A stretch of DNA of 64,000 nucleotides from Halichoerus grypus (Eukaryota; Chordata; Mammalia; Carnivora; Phocidae), in assembly GCF_964656455.1 (NCBI RefSeq), contig NC_135726.1:36795930-36859929 (forward strand), in the 5' to 3' direction. Shown here piece after piece: positions 23,945 through 34,566 of the stretch. The notes beneath the pieces are model-generated. The model did not search any database and was not told where the DNA came from. It saw only the letters and a list, made by a program, of their open reading frames with translations. The translations under genes were made by a program, and so were the position numbers. Position 1 is the first letter of the stretch, and every line of letters begins with the position of its first letter.

Positions 23945-24480
23945 TCCCCCGACCTTGGGTTACATGGTAGGCATGTACTTTACTGACCCTTGAAGCTAAA
24001 TGTGACTAGATTGGGCCAAATGGATGTGAATGAATGTGATTTATGTATGTCACTTCCAGGCAGAAGCTTTAAGAATTCATGTATCAGTTGCCATACCCCC
24101 ATTCCTGTCTTTCCTTTTTTTTTTTTTTAAGATTTTATTTATTTATTCGACAGAGAGAGAGCACAAGTAGGCAGAGTGGCAGGCAGAGGGAGAGGGAGAA
24201 GCAGGCTCTCCGCCGAGCAGAGAGCCAGACGGGGGCTCGATCCCAGGACCCCAGGACCATGACCCAAGCCGAAGGCAGTTGCTCAACTGGCTGAGCCACC
24301 CAGGCGCCCCTATTCCTATCTTTCTGATAGAAGAAATACATGTCAAGATAGAGAGGACCCATCAGCCTGGGTTCCTGACTACATTGAACAGAGCTCCTCC
24401 TGCTGAGCTTGCAGCATGAGCTAGAAATAAACTTACTGTATAATGCCACTGAGATTGGGGCATAGTTCCTTACTGCTGTC
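23945..24480 (+). repeat. Unclassified ancient interspersed repeat, split by a Can-SINE
   Basis: The parts left and right of the SINE read like one old element: ACTTCCAGGCAGAAGCTTTA on the left, then GAGCTAGAAATAAACTTACT and ATGCCACTGAGATTGGGG on the right. The stretch at about 52190-52525 has matching features in the same order (GAGCAGAAGTTTTGAGTCAG, GAGCAAGAA, AAAGCCATTGAAATTTTATT). I think it is an LTR-like repeat but I cannot name the family. Confidence 0.5.
24114..24308 (-). mobile_element. Can-SINE (antisense), nested
   Basis: Complete antisense SINE with target duplication ATTCCTGTCTTTC at 24101-24113 and ATTCCTATCTTTC at 24312-24324 (one mismatch). It sits inside the older repeat at 23945-24480. 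Confidence 0.94.
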
Positions 24481-24984
24481 AAACCATGTCCCGAATGATA
24501 CAGAACTACTCAGAAATCGTGTGTAGTTTTTACGTGAATGAAGCAAAATCTTTACTTGTTGTAAATGAAGATTTGACCTTTAGAAAACACAAATTGTTTA
24601 TGATTGTTCATTAATGCAAAATTGATCTTGAACATCGTGGCCTTTGAAAACACAGACTATATTTTATAAGAATGTAGTGCTTAAAAGGCACGTTGGAATC
24701 TAGAAGTTACATTCTTAATAAGTATAACATGGGCGTGGGGTACATTGTTAGGCAGTAGAAAGCCTCTGGGTTTCATTTAGTGTGGAGGACCCCATGCCTG
24801 ATAGCAGCAAGAGTAGCTGTTTAACACCACTGAACACCACAGGTCCTGAGCGAAAGATAAAAGGTTAGGAACTGTAGATTCAGATTAATGGTATTTCATA
24901 ATAGTTGCTGCCACTTGCATTGCTAGCATGATTGCCTATTTAAGCATCTGCTTTACATGCTTTGGGGGTTGAGTGAGAATGTGC
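24481..24984. other. Intronic sequence, no gene seen
   Basis: Unique sequence. Nothing recognised. Confidence 0.5.
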
Positions 24985-25130
24985 ACCACTTGTTCTGGCT
25001 GCTTCATCTCGAGCAAGTTCTATAATTCTTTTGATTTTGTTTTCTTACCCATGAAATGGGCAGGGTAATGCCGCCTGATGATGTAAAGATATGAGCTAAT
25101 GTATTATGGAATAGCATATTCAATATTTAG
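24985..25130 (+). repeat. MIR fragment (sense)
   Basis: 3' half of MIR: TCATCTCGAGCAAGTTCTAT, TTCTTACCCATGAAATGGGC, AGGGTAATGCCGCCTGATGA. Confidence 0.65.
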
Positions 25131-25334
25131 CTCTGTGACTGTAATTTAGAAGGTGCTAAAAATATGGGAGTTCCTATGCTCTCCTGTTAACTGCATTTGT
25201 TGTGAAAGGTGGTGCTGATGCATTATTAAGACCTTCCTTTTTCTACATGTTTTTAGAAAGGAGTGATACTATTCCTTTTCTTGTGAGTAGTAGCGTTTAT
25301 AAAATCCTTTTATTTTCTGTAATATCACATAAAA

Positions 25335-25460
25335 CTCACTAGACTATGAGTTTCTTGAAGGCATGAACTCTTTTTTTAATTCTAGAGGACTACCAAATAC
25401 CTGTTAAAATAGGTCTTCATTTCTGTGTATAGTATAGGCCCTCAGTAAATGGTAGGTTAG
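25335..25460 (+). mobile_element. L2 3' end fragment (sense)
   Basis: ACTAGACTATGAGTTTCTTG, AAGGCATGAACTC and TATAGGCCCTCAGTAAATGG match the L2 3' end order (the 'ctagactgtaagctc ... cacatagtaggcgctcaataaa' type). Confidence 0.7.
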
Positions 25461-25657
25461 ATTCAATTTATTCTTTATTATCCAGCAGCGTATTTATCAT
25501 GCTCATACTTATACATATAGACTGCATATTGAATATAGAAATATTATTTCTTGACTTGCCTATATGAACAGGTGTTAGTCTAGAAACTTTCTATTAAATT
25601 AAATCGTCAGAACGCTGTTTGCTTTGTGCCCGTCTGATAATAAAAGGTTGTTGATGA

Positions 25658-25857
25658 GGGGCGCCTGGATGGCTCAGTCGGTTGAGCAGCTGCCTTCAGC
25701 TCAGGTCATGATCCCAGGGTCCTGGGATCGAGCCCCGCATCGGGCTCTCTGAAGTTCAGCAGGGAGCCTGCTTCTCCCTCTCCCTCTGCCTGCTGCTTCT
25801 CCTGCTTGTGCTCTCTCACTCTCTGTCAAATAAATAAATAAAATCTTAAAAAAAAAA
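25658..25857 (+). mobile_element. Can-SINE (sense) with 16-bp perfect TSD
   Basis: Head GGGGCGCCTGGATGGCTCAG and a full body, ending AAATAAATAAATAAAATCTT plus A run. The flanking duplication AAAAGGTTGTTGATGA lies at 25642-25657 and 25858-25873, identical. Confidence 0.96.
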
Positions 25858-26171
25858 AAAAGGTTGTTGATGAAACAAATTTCCCATATCATACCCTGTT
25901 TTGTCCATTGTCTTACATTTTGAAAAAAATCTTGATTCCCTGTTTAGGGCTTTCTGAATATTGTTGCCACGTGAGAAGAGAGGCAATATACATCTGAAAC
26001 TGCAGCAGAGGTTGCAATTGCAAATTGCAGATTTATCGTAATCTATGTCAGGAGACTGTATACATTATTGATTCTGTAGAACTGACAAAATTTGTAGATT
26101 TAGTGATACATAATTGAAACATCTTCGGTGGCTAATGCCAATGTTAGAAACAGTTTAGAAACAAATTCTAG

Positions 26172-26366
26172 GGATGCTTGGGTGCTCAGTCAGTTAAGCG
26201 TCTGCCTTCAGCTCAGGTCATGATCCCAGAGTCCTGGGATGGAGTCCTGCATCGGGCTCTGTGCTCGGCAGGGAGCCTGCTTCTCCCGCTGCCTGCCGCT
26301 CCCCCTGCTTGTGCTCTCTCTCACTCTCTCTTTCTCTCAAATAAATAAATAAAATCTTTAAAAAAA
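26172..26366 (+). mobile_element. Can-SINE (sense)
   Basis: Diverged head (GGATGCTTGGGTGCTCAGTC, missing part of GTGG), full body and an A tail. The duplication AAATTCTAG flanks it (about 26163-26171 and 26367-26375). Confidence 0.93.
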
Positions 26367-26585
26367 AAATTCTAGTTTAGTTTTAGGAATAGTCTTGCTT
26401 TATGTTTGAGTAGTCTTATTATATTCTTCATTATCATTTCATACCACCTAAGAATTGAATTTCCTTCAGAATGTGTAGTTCGTAACTAACGCTACTTTTG
26501 ATTAGTATACTATATGACAGTGTAGTATCCAGAATTTTCATTCATTTGAAATACTATAAAAAAATGCTAATTATCAATTCATTGT

Positions 26586-26838
26586 GTTTTTTATTATGTT
26601 AATCACCATACATTGCATCATTAGTTTTTGATGTAGTGTTCCATGATTCATTGTTTGTGTATAACACCCAGTGCTCCATTCAGTATGTGCCCTCTTTAAT
26701 ACCCATCACCAGGCTAATCCATCCCCCCACCCCCTCCCCTCTAGAACCCTCAGTTTGTTTCTCAGAGTCCATAGTCTCTCATGGTTTGTCTCCCCCTCCG
26801 ATTTCCCCCTCTTCAATTTTCCCTTCCTGCTATCTTCT
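26586..26838 (-). repeat. Second (distal) L1 3' UTR tail of the full-length L1
   Basis: A 253-bp copy of the L1 3' UTR end lies beyond the main 3' end, starting (in L1 sense) from the internal A-rich run next to AAGAAGATAGCAGGAAGGG. At diagnostic sites it differs from the main 3' UTR (CATTCAGTATGTGCCCTCTT here, CATGCAGAACGTGCCCTCCT at 26951-26970). At these sites it resembles the L1 at 42281-42656 instead. It is therefore not a simple tandem copy of its neighbour. Confidence 0.85.
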
Positions 26839-27438
26839 TTTTTTTTTTTCTGTTTTTCTTTATTATGTTATGTTAATCACCGTACATTGCATCATTAATT
26901 TTTGATATAGTGTTCCATGATTCATTGTTTGTGTATAACACCCAGTGCTCCATGCAGAACGTGCCCTCCTTAATACCCATCACCAGGCTAACCCATCCTC
27001 CCACCCCCCTCCCCTCTAGAACCCTCAGTTTGTTTTTCAGAGTCCATTGTCTCTCATGGTTCATCTCCCCATCCGATTTCCCCCCCTTCATTCTTCCCCT
27101 CCTGCTATCTTCTTTTTTTTTTTTAACATATAATGTATTATTTGTTTCAGAGGTACAGGTCTGTGATTCAACAGTCTTACACAATTCACAGCACTCACCA
27201 TAACACATACCCTCCCCAGTGTCTATCACCCAGCCACTCCATCCCTCCCACCCCCAACCACTCCAGCAACCCTCAGTTTATTTCCTGAGATTAAGAATTC
27301 CTCATATCAGTGAGGTCATATGATACATGTCTTTCCCTGATTGACTTATTTTGAAATGCTCAGCATAATACCCTCCACTTCCATCCACGTCGTTCCAAAT
27401 GGCAAGATTTCATTCCTTTTGATGGCTGCATAATATTC

Positions 27439-27440
<2 letters not shown>

Positions 27441-27487
<47 letters not shown>

Positions 27488-27754
27488 CATATGTATATAT
27501 ATATACAGTCTCTTCAACAAATGGTGTTGGGAAAATTGGATAGCCACATGCAGAAGAATGAAACTGGACCATTTCCTTACACCACACACAAAAATAGACT
27601 CCAAATGGTTGAAAGACCTCAATGTGAGACAGGAGTCCATCAGAATGCTAATGGAGAACACAGGCATGTATGTATATATATATACATACATGAATATTAT
27701 GCAGCCATCAAAATATGTATATATATATATACATATATATATATACATACATAC
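27441..27754. repeat. Expanded TA microsatellite carrying two inverted self-copies of the L1
   Basis: Other L1 copies have only a short TATATATA stretch here, as at 40764-40771. This one has three TA-rich blocks separated by two inserted segments. The first, 27506-27666, is the exact reverse complement of 28480-28640 (161 of 161 bases by eye). The second, 27692-27713, is the reverse complement of 27417-27438 (22 bases). After these the L1 resumes at CCATATCTTCTTTATCC. The pattern fits replication or reverse-transcription template switching via TA-rich microhomology. Confidence 0.93.
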
Positions 27755-30174
27755 ACCATATCTTCTTTATCCATTCATCTGTTGATGGACATCTTGGCTC
27801 TTTCCATAGTTTGGCTATTGTGGATATTGCTGCTATAAACATCGGGGTGCACGTACCCCTTCGCATCCCTACATTTGTATCTTTGGGGTAAATACCCAGT
27901 AGTGCAATTGCTGGGTCTTATGGTAGCTCTATTTTCAACTTTTTGAGGAACCTCCATACGGTTTTCCAGAGTGGCTGCACCAGCTTGCATTCCCACCAAC
28001 AGTGTAGGAGGGTTCCGCTTTCTCCGCATCCACGCCAACATCTGTCGTTTCCTGACTTGTTAATTTTAGCCATTCTGACTGGTGTGAGGTGGTATCTCAT
28101 TGAAGTTTTGATTTGGATTTCCCTGATGCCAAGCGATGTTGAGCACTTTTTCATGTGTCTGTTGGCCATTTGGATGTCTTCTTTGGAAAAATGTCTGTTC
28201 ATGTCTTCTGCCCATTTCTTGATTGGATTCTTTGTTCTTTGGGTGTTGAGTCTGATAAGTTCTTTATAGATTTTGGATACTAGCCCTTGATCTGATATGT
28301 CATTTGCAAATATCTTCTCCCATTCTGTCGGTTGTCTTTTGGTTTTGTTGACTGTTTCTTTTGCTGTGCAAAAGGTTTTCATCTTGATGAAGTCCCAAAG
28401 CTCATTTTTGCCCTTGCTTCCCTTGCCTTTGGCAATGTTTCTAGGAAGAAGTTGCTGCGGCTGAGGTCGAAGAGGTTGCTGCCTGTGTTCTCCATTAGCA
28501 TTCTGATGGACTCCTGTCTCACATTGAGGTCTTTCAACCATTTGGAGTCTATTTTTGTGTGTGGTGTAAGGAAATGGTCCAGTTTCATTCTTCTGCATGT
28601 GGCTATCCAATTTTCCCAACACCATTTGTTGAAGAGACTGTCTTTTTTCCATTGCACATTCTTCCCTGCTTTGTCAAAGATGAGTTGACCATAGAGTTGA
28701 GGGTCCATTTCTTGGCTCTCTATTCTGTTCCATTGATCTATGTGTCTGTTTTTGTGCCAGTACCATACTGTCTTGATGATGACAGCTTTGTAATAGAGCT
28801 TGAAGTCCGGAATTGTGATGCCACCAGCTTTGCTTTGCTTTTCAACATTCCTCTGGCTATTCGGGGTCTTTTCTGGTTCCATACAAATTTTAGGATTATT
28901 TGTTCCATTTCTTTGAAAAAAGTGGATGGTATTTTGATAGGGATTGCATTGAATGTGTAGATTGCTCTAGGTAGCATTGACATCTTCACAATATTTGTTC
29001 TTCCAATCCATGAGCATGGAACGTTTTTCCATTACTTTATGTCTTCCCCAATTTCTTTCATGAGTATTTTATAGTTTTCTGAGTACAGATCCTTTGCCTC
29101 TTTGGTTAGATTTATTCCTAGGTATCTTATGGTTTTGGGTGCAATTGTAAATGGGATCGACTCCTTAATTTCTCTTTCTTTCTTGTTGATGGTGTATAGG
29201 AATGCCACTGATTTCTGTGCATTGATTTTATATCCTGCCACTTGACTGAATTCCTGTATGAATTCTAGCAGTTTTGGGGTGGAGTCTTTTGGGTTTTCCA
29301 CATAAAGTATCATATCATCTGCAAAGAGTGAGAGTTTGACTTCTTCTTTGCCGATTCGGATGCCTTTGATTTCTTCTTGTTGTCTGATTGCTGTGGCTAG
29401 GACTTCTAATACTATGTTGAATAGCAGTGGTGATAGTGGACATCCTGCTGTGTTCCTGACCTTAGGGGGAAAGCTCTCAGTTTTTCCCCATTTAGAATGA
29501 TATTGGCTGTGGGTTTTTCATAGATGGATTTTATGATTTTGAGTTATGTACCTTCTATCCCTATACTCTGAAGAGTTTTGATCAAGAAAGGATGTTGTAC
29601 TTTGTCAAATGCTTTTTCTGCATCTACTGAGAGGATCATATGGTTCTTGTTCTTTCTTTTATTAATGCATGGTATCACACTGATTGATTTGCAGATGTTG
29701 AACCAACCTTGCAGCCCGGAGATAAATCCCACTTGGTTGTGGTGAATAATCCTTTTAATGTACTGTTGGATCCTATTGGTTAGTATTTTGGTGAGAATTT
29801 TTACATCCATATTCATCAAGGATATTGGTCTGTAATTCTCTTTTTTGATGGGGTCGTTGTCTGGTTTTGGGATCAAGGTAACAGTGGCCTCATAAAACGA
29901 GTTTGGAAGTTTTCCTTCCATTTCTATTTTTTGGAACAGTTTCAGAAGAATAGGTCTTAATTCTTCTTTAAATGTTTGGTAGAATTTCCCTGGGAAGCCA
30001 TCTGGCTCTGGGCTTTGTTTGTTGGGAGATTTTTGATGACTGCTTCAATTTCCTTAGTGGTTATAGGTCTGTTCAGGTTTTCTATTTCTTACTGCTTCAG
30101 TTTGGGTAGTTGATACATCTCTAGGAATGCATTCATTTCTTCTAGATTATCTAATTTGCTGGCATATAGTTGCT

Positions 30175-30238
30175 CATAATATGTTCTTATAATAATATGT
30201 TCTTATAATATGTTCTCATAATATGTTCTTATAATAAT
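30175..30238 (-). repeat. Short minisatellite inside L1 ORF2
   Basis: About four imperfect copies of ATAATATGTTCTTAT follow one another, one of them shortened (AATATGTTCTC). The local expansion helps destroy the ORF2 frame. Confidence 0.85.
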
Positions 30239-31504
30239 CTCTCTGCTTTCATTCATGATTTTGTTGATTTGGGTCATTTCTCTTTTCTTTTTGAAAGTCT
30301 GGCCAGGGGTTTATCAATCTTGTTAATTCTTTCAAAGAACCAGCTCCTAGTTTCGTTGATCCGTTCTCCTGTTCTTTTGGTTTCTATTTCATTGATTTCT
30401 GCTCTGATCTTTATTATTTCTCTTCTTCTGCTGATTTTAAGCTTTATTTGCTGTTCTTTCTCCAGCTCCATTAGGTGTAGGGTTAGGTTGTATATTTGAG
30501 ACCTTGTTTCTTGAGAAAGGCTCGTATTGCTATATACTTTCCTCTTAGGCCTGCCTTTGCTGGATCCCAAAGATTTTGAACAGTTGTGTTTTCATTTTCA
30601 TTGGTTTCCATGAATTTTTTTAATTCTTCTTTAATTTCCTGGTTGACCCATTCATTCTTCAGTAGGATGCTCTTTAGCCTCCATGTATTTGAGTTCTTTC
30701 CGACTTTCCTCTGTGATTGAGTTCTAGTTTCAAAGCATTGTGGTCTGAAAATAGGCAGGGAATGATCCCAATCTTTTGGTACCGGTTGAGACCTGATTTG
30801 TGACCTAGGATGTGATCTGTTCTGGAGAATGTTCCATGGGCACTAGAGAAGAATATGTATTCCGTTGCTTTGGGATGGAATGTTCTGAATATGTCTGTGA
30901 AGTCCATTTGGTCCAGTGTGTCATTTAAAGTCTTTATTTCCTTGTTGATCTTTTGCTTAGATGATCTGTCCATTTCAGTGAGGGGGGTGTTAAAGTCCCC
31001 TACTATTATTGTATTGTTGTCGATGTGTTTCTTTGCTTTTGTTATTAATTGGCTTATATAATTGGCTGCTCCCATGTTAGGGGCATAGATATTTACAATT
31101 GTTAGATCTTCTTGTTGGATAGACCCTTTAAGTAGGATATAGTGTCCTTCCTCATCTCTTATTACAGGCTTTGGTTTAAAATCTAATTTGTCTGATATAA
31201 GGATTGCCACCCCAGCTTTCTTTTGGTGTCCATTAGCATGGTAAATGGTTTTCCACCCCCTCACTTTCAATCTGGGGGTGTCTTTGGGTCTAAAATGAGT
31301 CTCTTGCAGACAGCATATCGATGGGTCTTGTTTTTTTATCCAGTCTCATACCGTGTGTGTTTTGATTGGGTCATTTAGCCCATATACATTCCCAAGTATT
31401 GAAAGATATGATTTTAGTGCCATTGTATTGCCTCTAAGGTGACTGTTACTGTATATTGTTTGTGTTCCTTTCTGGTCTATGTTACTTTTAGGCTCTCTCT
31501 TTGC

Positions 31505-32398
31505 TTAGGGGACCCCTTTCAATATTTCTTGTAGGGTTGGTTTCGTGTTTGCAAATTCCTTTAGTTTTTGTTTGTCCTGGAAGCTTTTTATCTCTCCTTC
31601 TATTTTCAATGACAGCCTAGCTGGATATAGTATTCTTGGCTGCATATTTTTCTCATTTAGTGCTCTGAATATATCATGCCAGTCCTTTGTGGCCTGCCAG
31701 GTCTCTGTGGATAGGTCTGTTGCCAATCTAATGTTTCTACCATTATAGGTTACAGATCTCTTCTCTTGAGCTGCTTTCAGGATTTTCTCTTTGTCTCTGA
31801 GACTCATAAGTTTTACTATTAGATGTCAGGGTGTTGACCTATTTTTATTGATTTTGAGGGGAGTTCTCTGAGCCTCCTGGATTTTGATGCCTGTTTCCTT
31901 CCCCAAATTAGGGAAGTTCTCTGCTATAATTTGCTCCAATATACCTTCTGCCCCTCTGTCTCTTTCTTCTTCTTCCGGGATCCCAATTATTCTAATATTG
32001 TTTTGTCTTATGGTATCACTTACCTCTCGAATTCTGCCCTTGTGATCCAGTAGTTGTTTATCTTTTTCTCAGCTTCTTTATTTTCCATCATTTGGTCTTC
32101 TATATCACTAATTTTCTCTTCTGCCTCCTTTATCCTAGCAGTTAGAGCCTCCATTTTTTATTGCACCTCATTAATAGCCTTTTTGATTTCGACTTGGTTA
32201 GATTTTAGTTCTTTTATTTCTCCAGAAAGGGTTTTCTCTAATATCTTCCATGCTTTTTTCAAGCCCAGCTAGTATCTTTAAAATCGTCATTCTGAACTCT
32301 AGTTCTGACATCTTACTAATGTCCGTATTGATTAGGTCCCTGGCAGTCAGTACTGCCTCTTGTTTTTTTTTTTGAGGTGATTTTTTCTGTCTTGTCAT
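31505..32398 (-). pseudogene. L1 ORF1 remnant (RNA-binding protein), broken
   Basis: The ATG at 32398 opens a lysine-rich N-terminus (MTRQKKSPQKKK...). The C-terminal domain is readable at 31807-31505, including LSTETWQATKDWHDIFRAL and the end LQEILKGVP. The span of about 298 codons is normal for mammalian ORF1p, the trimeric nucleic-acid chaperone of the L1 particle. A frameshift near 32236 runs the first frame into a stop at 32200-32198. A further stop follows in the coiled-coil region (near 32155), and the first and last readable parts lie in the same frame. It is not functional. Confidence 0.9.
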
Positions 32399-32957
32399 TT
32401 TGTCCAGAGGAGAATAGATGAATGAGAGAACACTATGCTAACAGGGTAACAACGACCCCAGAAAAATACACGCTAAACAAATCGGAAGGGACCTGAAACC
32501 GGGGGGAAAAAAGGGAAAGAAAGAAAAAAGAAAAAGATATAAACCAACCAACCAACAAAGAAACAAAAAAAAAAAAAACAGAATATGATCAAATATGATC
32601 AGGCTGGTGCATAGATCAGTGCCACACACTAGATTTTGGGCGTATTTTGGTCTGTTAGAAGAAAGTGCGTCCCAAAATTTTAACGAAAGAAAACCTTATA
32701 TATGTACAAAAATAAGGGTAAATACAATGAAGGGATGGAATATGACTGTAAAGATGAAAATTATCAAAAATTTTATAAAAGGAATTGATAAGATAAGAAG
32801 TTGGTTGAAAAAAGAAAGAAGAGGATCTTTTAAAAAAAAAAAAAGGAGAGAATGTCATCAGGCAGGAGACTAGCACAAAGCCATACACTAGAGATTTAGG
32901 GTATATTTTGGTCTGTTAGAAGAGACTGTATCCCAAAATTTTAGAAAGAGAACAACT

Positions 32958-32988
<31 letters not shown>

Positions 32989-34197
32989 CAAAAATAAGGT
33001 TAACTACTATGAAGGGATAGAATATGACTTAAAAATGAAAAATAAAAAAGATTTTTTAAAAAGGCATTGATAAGATGTTGGTTGAAAAAGGGAAGAAGAA
33101 AAATTCAAGAAAAAAAAGAAAAAGTTAAGAAAAAAATTAACTTTGAAATTCAGACTGAAGAATCATGGGAAAAAAGCCATGCATTCTATGTGCAGTATTC
33201 CCCTAGCCCTGGAGTTCTGCCGTTTTCATTGATGGTAAACTTGGTCTTGGCTGGCTGTTCTTGCTAATCTTCTGGGGGAGGGGCCTGTTGCTGTGGTTCC
33301 CAAATGTCTTTGCCTGAGGCAGAATTGCCCCGCCCTTGCCGGGTCCGGGCTAAGTAATCTGCTTGGGTTTACTCTCGGGAGCTTTTGTTCCCTGCAAGCT
33401 TTCTGTACAGCTTTGGAGGACGAGAGTGAAAATGGCGGCCTCCCAATCTCTGCCCCGGAGGAGCTGAGAACTCAGGGCCCACTCCTCAGTGAGCCCCCAG
33501 AGAAAAGCAGTCAATCACTCCCGTCTCCCCGGTCTCCCGCCGCACTCCATGCTCACCCGGCCTGTGACCGAGTGTTTCTATCTCTGCTGGCACATGACCC
33601 CATCTGGAGTCTCCAAACCCAGCAGATCCCTGCAGCACACTAGGGAGTCTCCCCAGATCTGCTGCTTGTTGGGTCCGTGCTGGAGGAGCAGTGGCTGCGG
33701 ATCACCGTTTATGGCAACCCCGAGCTGAGAGCCCGCTCCTCGGCTCCGTCTCTGCAGCCAGCTTCCCTGCTCTGACACCTGGGAGCTCTGCCACACTCAG
33801 GCACCCCCGGTCTTTCTGTGACCCCAAAGGTCCTGAGACTACACTGTCCCAGCGAGGGTTCCACCCCCCGCTTAGCCACTGGAGCGACATCTGTCAGCGG
33901 AGCCGACTTCTAGAAGTTCCGATTTTGTGCTCTGCTGCTCTATCATTTGCCAGTAGTGGCCAACGGAGGCCCCCTCCCCGCCATCTATCTTCCCCAATAT
34001 CGCCTCGGATTCACTTCTCCGCATGTCCTACCTTCCAGAAAGTGGCTGCTTTTCTGTTCAGAGAGTTGCTGCTATTCTTTTCTTCGGTCTCCTGTTGAGT
34101 TCTAGGTGTTCAGAATGGTTTGATCCCTATCTAGCTGAATTCCTGGGTCCAGATGAAATTTAGGTCTCCTACTCCTCCGCCATCTTGCTCCTCCTCC
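32399..34197 (-). promoter_or_regulatory. L1 5' UTR / internal promoter (fossil)
   Basis: About 1.8 kb upstream of ORF1. The outermost part (about 33270-34197) is GC-rich with CpGs, unlike the rest of the window. Near its tip is a YY1-type site, CAAGATGGCGG, at 34187-34177 (bases +11 to +21 of the element). In human L1 a YY1 site at a similar place sets the transcription start. The open readings on either strand in this GC-rich part are by-products of composition. The inner part contains two related units about 259 bp apart (32601 onward and 32860 onward) and a TA microsatellite at 32959-32983. Confidence 0.82.
32601..33118 (-). repeat. Two tandem 5' UTR units of the L1
   Basis: Two similar stretches, about 32601-32859 and 32860-33118, share TATTTTGGTCTGTTAGAAGA, CCCAAAATTTTA, GAAGGGAT.GAATATGACT and TTGATAAGAT.. 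TTGGTTGAAAAA in the same order. The spacing is about 259 bp. This is a tandem internal duplication of the 5' UTR, comparable in kind to the promoter monomers of some rodent L1s. Confidence 0.85.
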
Positions 34198-34209
34198 TCA
34201 ATTCATTGT

Positions 34210-34550
34210 TTTAAAGGTATGTTACACCCCAGAATTTTGTTCAATAATAAGCAGAATAAGGAGTGACACAAGTATGAAAAAGGGCCATCCTTTATGAAGT
34301 TTATGATAGAAATCACACACTCTTCCTGAGTGGACACGTCCCTGGGTTGATAAAATATTTGTTTTATAAAGCACAATTACTAATGTTTAAATTACAACTC
34401 TGAAGTGAAGTTTTCCACAAGTACATGAAAGGTTTCCTGTATTGCACGCTCATGGCTCCTGGCTAGTACTGTCTTACAACAGGGAAGAAAAGAAAATCCT
34501 GTTTTCATATTTTAACTAGAATAATTTAAAGATGGCATGTATTCTTTATT
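34210..34550. other. Intronic sequence, no gene seen
   Basis: Unique AT-rich sequence between the L1 and the next SINE. Nothing recognised. Confidence 0.5.
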
Positions 34551-34566
34551 TCCCATTATTCTTTTT

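Larger units (their letters stand above)
27302..31423 (-). pseudogene. L1 ORF2 remnant (endonuclease/reverse transcriptase), broken
   Basis: The start ATG is at 31423-31421 and the likely original stop at 27304-27302. The endonuclease domain is readable (about 31270-30674), with the GDFN motif at 31000-30989 and the catalytic SDH motif at 30748-30740. The reverse transcriptase domain is readable in pieces (29921-29544, 29313-29032, 28989-28379), with the active-site FADD motif at 29325-29314. Codon 26 is TGA (31348-31346), and the readable pieces fall in different frames, which needs at least five frameshifts. The coding span is also interrupted by about 310 bp of expanded TA repeat and inverted self-sequence (27441-27754). 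In a live element this protein nicks DNA and copies L1 RNA by target-primed reverse transcription. This copy cannot make it. Confidence 0.92.
26586..34197 (-). mobile_element. Full-length but inactivated LINE-1 (7.6 kb, minus strand)
   Basis: A complete L1 in minus orientation: 5' UTR (about 34197-32399), ORF1 remnant (32398-31505), ORF2 remnant (31423-27302) and 3' UTR. A 12-bp target duplication, TCAATTCATTGT, flanks the whole block at 26574-26585 and 34198-34209. It is therefore one integration, even though its 3' UTR is doubled (26586-26838 and 26849-27301). The ORFs have stops and several frameshifts, so the element cannot move by itself. Internal oddities have their own entries: a chimeric 3' end, an inverted templated insertion at 27441-27754, a minisatellite at 30175-30238, and two tandem 5' UTR units. 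Confidence 0.95.

Noticed and set aside
27441..27754. Open readings rich in Tyr-Ile repeats
   Set aside because: They are translations of (TA)n microsatellite DNA.
27918..28652. 244-codon minus-strand open reading (longest in the window)
   Set aside because: It is a piece of L1 ORF2. Neighbouring pieces are in other frames, so it is a pseudogene fragment.
32959..32983. TA repeat as a possible origin or regulatory element
   Set aside because: It is a simple microsatellite inside the L1 5' UTR and nothing supports a function.
33293..34098. Overlapping open readings of 62-135 codons, both strands, in GC-rich DNA (possible CpG-island gene)
   Set aside because: The region is the GC-rich 5' UTR of the minus-strand L1, as shown by its position between ORF1 and the L1 5' tip plus TSD.
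26586..34197. Possibility that the full-length L1 is active
   Set aside because: There is a stop at ORF2 codon 26, several frameshifts in both ORFs, and a large insertion near the ORF2 end.
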